Part shown: positions 6,785 to 11,243 of the stretch, piece by piece
How the letters are laid out: every line of letters starts with the position of its first letter
How positions within the stretch are numbered: position 1 is the first letter of the stretch
NCBI GenBank assembly: GCA_009774895.1
Contig: VSOO01000001.1
Coordinates: 1-11,243 of the forward strand
Direction: 5' to 3'
Length of the DNA stretch: 11,243 bases
DNA from: Alistipes sp.
GTDB taxonomy: Bacteria; Bacteroidota; Bacteroidia; Bacteroidales; Rikenellaceae
Translations under genes and position numbers: made by a program
The notes under the pieces: generated by a model
The model's input: only the letters and a program-made list of their open reading frames with translations
What the model was told of the DNA's origin: nothing
The model's database searches: none

Positions 6785-7524
6785 GGAAGATCGAATGTTT
6801 CGAGTCGAAGCCCGCCCGCGGCGTCGAGCACGGCATAGACCGGCTCGCGCTCCCAGCTGCCGAGGTGCAGCGTGCGCAGCCCCGGTTCGCGGTAGTCGCG
6901 GGCATGGTGCATGTGGCCGAAGACGAAGCAGTCCACGCCGGGATGGGTGCGGGCATAGGCGCGGGCGTAGTCTATGAGCGGCTCGGTGTGCGAAGCGTCG
7001 GCCGGGGCCGCCTCGTGGCGGCGGCGCGACGCGGCGCTCCACCAGCGGCCGAAGCGCACCGCCAGGTCGGGGTGCACGAGCCGCGAGAAGAGCCACCGCA
7101 GCGTCCGCGAGCGGAACACGGCGTTCATGAACCGAAGCATCGGCTTGCGGCCCACGTTCATGTTGTCGCCGTGCGCCACGAAGAGGCGCAGGCCGCAGAG
7201 CTCCAGCACCGCCGGTGCGGTGTGTATCTCCGCGCCGCATTCGCGCGCGAGGTAATCCGTCACCCACATGTCGTGGTTGCCCGTGAAGAAGATCACGCGC
7301 ACGCCCCGGTCGGCGAGCGCGGCGAGGCGCCCCAGGATGCGCACGAAACCCTTGGGCACCACGCGGCGGTATTCGAACCAGAAGTCGAACACGTCGCCCG
7401 CGAGCACCACGGCCTCGGCATCCGCGGCCGCACGGTCGAGCCATGCGGCGAAACGGCGCTCGACGGCGCGTGCCGTCGCGGCGTCGCCGCCGCCCAGGTG
7501 GATGTCGGATGCGAAGTAGATCAT
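6781..7524 (-). CDS. lpxH: UDP-2,3-diacylglucosamine diphosphatase (LpxH-type metallophosphoesterase)
   Basis: A 247-residue calcineurin-like phosphoesterase. LpxH removes UMP from UDP-2,3-diacylglucosamine to give lipid X in lipid A synthesis, at the inner membrane surface. All metal-site motifs are present: D7-x-H9 (SDIHLGG), GDVFDFW with D44, GNHD with N83-H84, AHGD with H118, and GHMHH with H204/H206. The GDVFDFW and GNHDMW forms are typical of LpxH rather than general phosphoesterases. The central part (about 125-170) is basic and hydrophobic, fitting the membrane-facing cap helices. It starts 10 bases after the lipoprotein stop and overlaps thyA by 4 bases. Its function is unrelated to thymidylate synthesis, so this is a housekeeping cluster of convenience. 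Confidence 0.9.
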   Translation of the reverse strand: MIYFASDIHLGGGDAATARAVERRFAAWLDRAAADAEAVVLAGDVFDFWFEYRRVVPKGFVRILGRLAALADRGVRVIFFTGNHDMWVTDYLARECGAEIHTAPAVLELCGLRLFVAHGDNMNVGRKPMLRFMNAVFRSRTLRWLFSRLVHPDLAVRFGRWWSAASRRRHEAAPADASHTEPLIDYARAYARTHPGVDCFVFGHMHHARDYREPGLRTLHLGSWEREPVYAVLDAAGGLRLETFDLP

Positions 7525-7534
7525 CGGCCGCCGG

Positions 7535-8680
7535 CTACCGGGTGAGTTCGTCGAGCTTCTGTTCGAGCGTGCGGCCGTACAGGTCGCGCGCCACCACCGT
7601 GCCTTCACTGTCGATCAGGAAGTTGGCTGGCAGTTTGCGCACGTTGTAGAGCCCCAGCGCGGGCGAGGTGCGGCCCAGCAGGTCGCTGACTGAAATCCAC
7701 GGCAGGCGCTGCTCCTGCACCGCGGCGATCCAGAGGGGTTTGTTCGTATCGACCGCCACCTGGTAGACCTCGAATCCCTTGGGCGAATCCTTGTAGCGGG
7801 CATGGATCTGCTTCAGCTCGGCATTGAGCACGTTGCTGTTGCCCAGCTCCGCCGACCAGAAATCGACCAGCACGACCTTGCCTTCGAGCGACGAGAGACG
7901 CACCTCGCGGCCGTACATGTCGTTCATGACCAGGTCGGGATAGCCCGCCTCGGCGATGCCCGAGGCAAGGGTGATGCGGGCGTCCATGCGGGCGATCTCG
8001 GCATTGAGCGACGCGAGGTAGGGCGAGCGGGGATAGCTCTTCTCGATGGCTTCGGCCACCGTGCGGTAGTACACCACGTCGCTGTCGCCGTTGAAAAGGT
8101 TCCTGTCGCCCGGCAGCCGCTGCGAAAGGGCGTACACCGCCGCCAGGTGCTCTTTGTGCTCCACGATGAAACGCAGCTGCTCGCGGCGGATGCGGTTGTA
8201 CTCCTCGGTATAGGCCCGTGCCGTCTCGCGCCGCTCCTCCTCCGTGAGGTCCGCGCGGCCGAATCCGGCCGCGATCTCGTCCAGCCGCCGCGCGCCCGCC
8301 ACGTAGGGCTGGTAGAAGGTGCGCAGGAGCTCCGACTCGGCCGAGCCCTCGACCGTGTAGTTGCGGATCACGCTGCCGACCGAACCGAGCTTCACCCGGT
8401 CGCCGCCCGCGAGGAGCAGCGGGATGCGCTCGCCGTTGCAGATGACGTTATAGAGCGACGGCGTGGCGGACACGTCGCGCAGCTCGAAGCGATAGCTTCC
8501 GTCCTCCTCCAGCACGGCGGAGTCGATCACCGCCTGCCGCAGTGCGGCCACCTGTTCGAGGTATACGCGGCCGCCGTCGCTGCCGACGAAGCGTCCGCTG
8601 ATCCGCGCCCTGTCCGACCGGCAGGCGCTCAGCACGGCCGCCGCAACGACCGCAACGCAGAGAAGTATCCGTTTGTTCAT
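7535..8680 (-). CDS. Thioredoxin-fold lipoprotein (DUF4369/TlpA-like) lacking the CxxC
   Basis: A 381-residue predicted lipoprotein. MNKR, a hydrophobic stretch and the lipobox LSAC (C20) form a type II signal peptide, so the mature protein is lipid-anchored outside the cytoplasm. Residues 25-115 resemble the DUF4369 beta domain, 115-240 are helical and charged, and 247-381 form a TlpA/AhpC-like thioredoxin fold. The strand VVLVDFW (269-275) and the cis-proline region LPANFLID (350-357) are present, but where WCxxC is expected the sequence reads SAELGNS. Apart from C7 in the signal peptide and lipobox C20, only C81 remains, so it cannot act as a dithiol oxidoreductase. The ATG at 8680 is preferred because MNKR makes a normal signal-peptide start; an ATG at 8692 would add MSGS. 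It is followed by lpxH after 10 bases. Confidence 0.85.
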   Translation of the reverse strand: MNKRILLCVAVVAAAVLSACRSDRARISGRFVGSDGGRVYLEQVAALRQAVIDSAVLEEDGSYRFELRDVSATPSLYNVICNGERIPLLLAGGDRVKLGSVGSVIRNYTVEGSAESELLRTFYQPYVAGARRLDEIAAGFGRADLTEEERRETARAYTEEYNRIRREQLRFIVEHKEHLAAVYALSQRLPGDRNLFNGDSDVVYYRTVAEAIEKSYPRSPYLASLNAEIARMDARITLASGIAEAGYPDLVMNDMYGREVRLSSLEGKVVLVDFWSAELGNSNVLNAELKQIHARYKDSPKGFEVYQVAVDTNKPLWIAAVQEQRLPWISVSDLLGRTSPALGLYNVRKLPANFLIDSEGTVVARDLYGRTLEQKLDELTR

Positions 8681-8705
8681 GGATCCAGACATTATTAATA
8701 TAAGT

Positions 8706-8719
8706 TATCGCCGGCGATA
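8706..8719. repeat. 14-bp perfect palindrome upstream of the lipoprotein gene
   Basis: TATCGCCGGCGATA is a perfect inverted repeat 25 bases upstream of the chosen ATG (13 bases upstream of the alternative ATG at 8692). It overlaps the expected ribosome-loading region. It could be an operator for a dimeric regulator or form a hairpin in the mRNA leader. Its outer half GCGATAC (8714-8720) is also complementary to GTATCGC at 8861-8867, so two alternative pairings are possible in the leader. Confidence 0.4.
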
Positions 8720-8872
8720 CGCCCCGGTGCACGCCGCATCTCCCGCCGCACGGCCCGGGCCTCCTCGGCCCCGCCGCCTCCGGCCCGCGCTCCGCACCGG
8801 CCGCGGCGCATGCCGCAAGGGCCTGCCGGCCCGGCTCCGTCGCCAATGCCGCGCCGCGGGGTATCGCGATTG

Positions 8873-8880
8873 CAAATATA
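8873..8880 (-). promoter_or_regulatory. Candidate -7 element for the lipoprotein-lpxH-thyA-folA operon
   Basis: The minus strand reads TATATTTG, an exact fit to TAnnTTTG, in the 233-base gap between the DUF4290-like gene and the lipoprotein gene. There is no -33 TTTG at the proper distance. If used, the leader would be about 185 bases, very GC-rich and strongly structured, ending in the palindrome at 8706-8719. Confidence 0.4.
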
Positions 8881-8913
8881 CGATTTTTTTCCGGCTGCGG
8901 ACCGCCGGCCGGA

Positions 8914-9618
8914 TCATTTCGACGGATTGTAGCGCATGGGGTTGTTCTTCGCGAAGTTGCGCTGCGGATGGCGGTTGCCGCCCCCGTTGTTTTTCGACTG
9001 CGCGTGGCGCTGCTGCGGGCGGGGCTGCTGGAAGCCCTTCTGCTGACGTTGCGAAAAGTGCTGTTTGTAGTCGTTTCGGATATTATTCAAGGCAGATTCG
9101 TCGATTTCCACCGCACCTCCGGACATTCGCTTCATGTCCTTTACGATCACCTCGCTGCTCGGATGCTCCTGGTTGTATTCGCAGCTCTTGGCACGCATGT
9201 AACGGGCCAGGTTGTCGGCCGTGGACGCCACCGCCGCGCGGTCGCGCTCGCCGGCCAGCGCCCCGAGCATCCGCTCCACGTAGCGGCCGTAGTGCTTGTA
9301 GGCGATGCGCCCCTGGGAGTAGGTCATGCGCTTGGGTGTCACGGTCAGCTCCTCGCGCGAGGGACGCGGATAGGGCGAATCGACATCGAGCTGGAAATCA
9401 GACATGATGAAGAGGTGATCCCAGAGCTTGTGGGTGAAGTCCGCCGTGTCGCGCAGCAGGGGATTGAGGTTGCCCATGACGGCGATCACGGCCCGCGCCT
9501 GGCGGTTGCGTTCGCGCCGGTCCTCAATGGTCAGCAGCGAGTCGATCATCTCGTGGATATGGCGGCCGTACTCGGGCAGAAAGAGCTTACGGCGCCCGTA
9601 GTTGTAATTCTTTTTCAT
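8914..9618 (-). CDS. DUF4290-like Bacteroidetes protein with a basic, Q/N-rich tail
   Basis: A 234-residue cytoplasmic protein of unknown function. The body (about 1-180) matches my memory of the DUF4290 family found in Bacteroidetes, with segments such as LPEYGRHIHEMID, TIEDRRERNRQAR, HKLWDHLFIMSDF and YSQGRIAYKHYGRYVE. The last 45 or so residues are low complexity, rich in Q, N, R, K, H and G with almost no acidic residues, as in tails that bind nucleic acid; that role is inference. No signal peptide, membrane segment or cysteine motif is visible. ATG 9618 (MKKNYNYGRR) is preferred; ATG 9630 would add four residues. It is divergent from the sigma-54 activator and upstream of the lpxH-thyA-folA operon in the same direction. 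Confidence 0.85.
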   Translation of the reverse strand: MKKNYNYGRRKLFLPEYGRHIHEMIDSLLTIEDRRERNRQARAVIAVMGNLNPLLRDTADFTHKLWDHLFIMSDFQLDVDSPYPRPSREELTVTPKRMTYSQGRIAYKHYGRYVERMLGALAGERDRAAVASTADNLARYMRAKSCEYNQEHPSSEVIVKDMKRMSGGAVEIDESALNNIRNDYKQHFSQRQQKGFQQPRPQQRHAQSKNNGGGNRHPQRNFAKNNPMRYNPSK

Positions 9619-9765
9619 AGTGCGATGCATGCTCCGCCGCGCTGCGAAAAGCCGCGCCGATGCTCCGATCGGTCCGCGGCGATGAATCGTTCCGGATGGT
9701 TTCGAGCGGTTTTTCCGCTGCTCCGACGATTGCGGCGGGAGTTGTTTTTCCCGGAAGAAAGTTAT

Positions 9766-9773
9766 TAACTTTG
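9766..9773 (+). promoter_or_regulatory. -7 element of the sigma-54 activator gene
   Basis: TAACTTTG fits TAnnTTTG exactly. GTTG at 9741-9744 lies 21 bases upstream and matches three of four positions of the -33 element. The start of transcription would be near 9780, 30 bases before the ATG at 9810. Confidence 0.6.
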
Positions 9774-9784
9774 GTACAAAAGTA
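9769..9784. repeat. Imperfect palindrome holding two opposed -7 elements
   Basis: The bases from 9768 to 9783 read ACTTTGGTACAAAAGT; the two arms match except for one mirrored pair around the GTAC centre. Because of this symmetry each strand carries the TTTG end of a -7 element, pointing at the other. It may be a regulator site or simply the result of two promoters packed together. Confidence 0.5.
9777..9784 (-). promoter_or_regulatory. -7 element of the DUF4290-like gene
   Basis: On the minus strand TACTTTTG fits TAnnTTTG. CTTG (9804-9807) lies 19 bases upstream and matches three of four -33 positions. Transcription would start near 9770 and run leftwards with a leader of about 150 bases. 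It faces and overlaps the opposite promoter. Confidence 0.5.
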
Positions 9785-9809
9785 CGTAAAAATTCGAAGA
9801 AAACAAGTT

Positions 9810-10943
9810 ATGACTAAGGTTTTGATCCTGGACCACTCAAAAAGCATGCGAAACAACCTCCGCGAGCGGCTCGAGTTCGAGGGCTACTCGACCGAGGGTG
9901 CGGCCGACGAAGCGGCGGCCGCGGAGCTGTGCGGCCGCATACCCTTCGACCTGATCCTCTCGGGCGACATGTGCCGGCCGCCGAAAAACGACATCCCGTT
10001 CATCGTGCTTTCGTCCGAAGGTTCGATCGACTCGGCGGTCGAGGCGCTGCGCAACGGCGCCCGCGACTACCTGACCAAACCCATAGACATGAACCGCCTC
10101 ATGCGGTCGATCCGGCGCGCCATCGACGAGAGCGACCCCGCGGCCGAAGCCGCCCCGCGCCCCGCAACACGCGCGCGACGCGCACGCACGGCCCAGGCCG
10201 AGGAGATCATCGGCACCTCGGAGCGCATACTCCACGTGAAGCACCTGATCGACAAGGTGGCGCCGTGCGACGCCCGCGTGCTCATCACCGGCGAGAACGG
10301 CACGGGCAAGGAGCTCGTGGCCCGCTGGCTCCACGCCAAGAGCGCGCGCTGCGGCGCGCCGTTCGTCGAGGTGAACTGCGCGGCCATCCCCTCCGAGCTG
10401 ATCGAGAGCGAACTCTTCGGCCACGAGCGGGGCGCCTTCACGTCGGCCATCAAGCAGCGCAAGGGAAAATTCGAGCAGGCCGACGGCGGCACGCTCTTCA
10501 TGGACGAGATCGGCGACATGTCGCTCTCGGCCCAGGCCAAGGTGCTGCGGGCGCTCCAGGAGAACAAAATCAGCCGCGTGGGCAGCGACAAGGACGTGGA
10601 GGTGAACGTGCGCGTGGTGGCCGCCACGAACAAGAACCTGCGCGAGGAGATACGCCGGGGCAACTTCCGCGAGGACCTCTACCACCGCCTCGGAGTCATC
10701 GTCATCGAGGTTCCGGCACTGCGCGAGCGCGCCTCGGACATCCCCGAGCTGGTCGGCCACTTCCTCCGGCGGGTCAGCGAAGAGCTGCACACCCCCCTCA
10801 AGGAGATCGACCGCAGCGCCCTCGACGCGCTGCGACAGAAGGACTGGACCGGAAACATACGCGAACTGCGCAACGTGGTCGAACGCCTGCTGATCCTCAG
10901 CGGCGAACGCATCACGCTGGAGGACGTGGAACGCTACTGCTGA
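9810..10943 (+). CDS. Sigma-54 activator (NtrC family) with degenerate receiver and no HTH
   Basis: A 377-residue AAA+ activator that should remodel RNA polymerase bound to sigma-54. The AAA+ domain (about 132-365) has Walker A GENGTGKE (161-168), the sigma-54 contact loop as GAFTSA (208-213, a variant of GAFTGA), Walker B GGTLFMDE (226-233), the sensor I region ATNKNL (272-277), and NIRELRN (349-355). The N-terminal receiver (1-105) is degenerate: at the phosphorylation site it reads LSGDM instead of a strand ending in Asp, and about 12 residues of the following helix are missing, though the TKP lysine (K90) remains. The protein ends about 20 residues after the AAA+ lid with no Fis-type HTH. 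The start is ATG 9810, 30 bases past the inferred transcription start; an upstream in-frame extension reaches into the promoter. Confidence 0.9.
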   Translation: MTKVLILDHSKSMRNNLRERLEFEGYSTEGAADEAAAAELCGRIPFDLILSGDMCRPPKNDIPFIVLSSEGSIDSAVEALRNGARDYLTKPIDMNRLMRSIRRAIDESDPAAEAAPRPATRARRARTAQAEEIIGTSERILHVKHLIDKVAPCDARVLITGENGTGKELVARWLHAKSARCGAPFVEVNCAAIPSELIESELFGHERGAFTSAIKQRKGKFEQADGGTLFMDEIGDMSLSAQAKVLRALQENKISRVGSDKDVEVNVRVVAATNKNLREEIRRGNFREDLYHRLGVIVIEVPALRERASDIPELVGHFLRRVSEELHTPLKEIDRSALDALRQKDWTGNIRELRNVVERLLILSGERITLEDVERYC

Positions 10944-11029
10944 CGCAACGGGAACATCGCGATCCACGGAAGCATCGGGAGTACCGGGAGCAAAGAGCTT
11001 CCGGGAGGCGGCCGGACGACACGCGACAC

Positions 11030-11059
11030 AAAAAAAGCGACTGCGAAGGCAGTCGCTTT
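11030..11059. terminator. Bidirectional hairpin terminator
   Basis: AAAGCGACTGC (11034-11044) and GCAGTCGCTTT (11049-11059) form an 11-bp perfect stem with a GAAG tetraloop. On the minus strand the stem runs into seven Ts (11030-11036, three of them in the stem), a strong intrinsic terminator for a leftward gene beyond the window. On the plus strand only TTTC follows, so it would end the activator transcript about 90 bases after its stop less efficiently. Confidence 0.8.
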
Positions 11060-11184
11060 CAGTTATGAATAAAGAACAGGCGCACTACACGCGGCTTAGG
11101 CCCTCGCAACTCGGCAATGCGCCGCACATGCCTCCTATCCCGCCGGCCCGGCAGAACGCTCCCGCCCGCTTCGCCCTCACAGTC

Positions 11185-11211
11185 CGAACCGCACGAACCC
11201 CGCGAACCCCC
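11185..11211 (+). repeat. Three tandem 9-base repeats
   Basis: CGAACCGCA, CGAACCCCG and CGAACCCCC follow one another directly, sharing CGAACC. In the 53-codon frame they would read RTA-RTP-RTP. This could be slippage in non-coding DNA; with only three short, imperfect units the meaning is unclear. Confidence 0.5.
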
Positions 11212-11243
11212 GACTCAGACTGCTGACCCTGATACTCAGCATA

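Larger units (their letters stand above)
10944..11243. other. Intergenic tail without a convincing gene
   Basis: After the activator stop this stretch holds a strong hairpin terminator (11034-11059), then about 180 bases to the window edge. A 53-codon frame on the plus strand (11065-11226) begins with MNKEQAHYTRL and then turns rich in Pro, Arg and Thr; it has no ribosome site and I do not recognise it. The three tandem 9-mers at 11185-11211 fall inside that frame. No tRNA or known RNA is visible. Confidence 0.5.

Noticed and set aside
5367..6956. Apparent 529-codon DHFR fusion protein
   Set aside because: The part before MISIIVAV at 5846 is out of frame with thyA and is Arg/Ala/Pro-rich shadow sequence; thyA is intact in its own frame, so no ThyA-DHFR fusion exists.
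8705..8917. 70-codon minus-strand frame in the gap before the lipoprotein gene
   Set aside because: The product is almost all R, A, G and P, as expected from GC-rich non-coding DNA, with no start signal.
1..11243. CRISPR array, transposon or phage genes
   Set aside because: No regularly spaced repeats, transposase, integrase, Cas or phage structural motifs are visible on either strand.

Overview
The window looks like a piece of chromosome from a GC-rich anaerobic member of the Bacteroidales, most likely a gut Rikenellaceae such as Alistipes. This placement is an inference from four things: GC content clearly above 60% by eye, several -7 elements of the Bacteroidetes form TAnnTTTG, a DUF4290-type protein, and a DUF4369/TlpA-type lipoprotein. 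No gene here identifies the genus on its own. All genes but one lie on the minus strand.

Right end (about 8914-11243): an NtrC-type sigma-54 activator on the plus strand and a DUF4290-like protein on the minus strand are divergently transcribed from a 191-base gap. In that gap two face-to-face -7 elements sit in one imperfect palindrome. The activator has a degenerate receiver domain and no DNA-binding domain. Downstream of it is a strong hairpin terminator followed by about 180 bases with no convincing gene.

Middle (5305-8913): a minus-strand operon encodes a thioredoxin-fold lipoprotein that has lost its CxxC, then lpxH (lipid A synthesis), thyA and folA. The lpxH stop and thyA start overlap by 4 bases. 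ThyA and DHFR form the dTMP/folate cycle: ThyA makes dihydrofolate and FolA reduces it. A 14-bp hairpin after folA marks the end of the unit.

Left part (244-5186) is the most interesting section: a tight five-gene minus-strand operon for a heterodisulfide-reductase-like electron-transfer complex. The order is HdrC-like, HdrB-like, short HdrA-like flavoprotein, second small HdrC-like ferredoxin, and a large membrane protein. The membrane protein joins a cytochrome-b-like domain, two [4Fe-4S] motifs and two CCG domains, an architecture like FadF/EMO-type quinone oxidoreductases and like HdrE fused to HdrD. The inferred path is quinone pool, membrane protein, small ferredoxin, HdrA flavin, HdrC and HdrB, in one direction or the other. 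No hydrogenase, formate dehydrogenase, Etf or FlxD/MvhD partner is encoded here, so the substrate is unknown. The window ends with a truncated initiator tRNA gene that has its own clear promoter.
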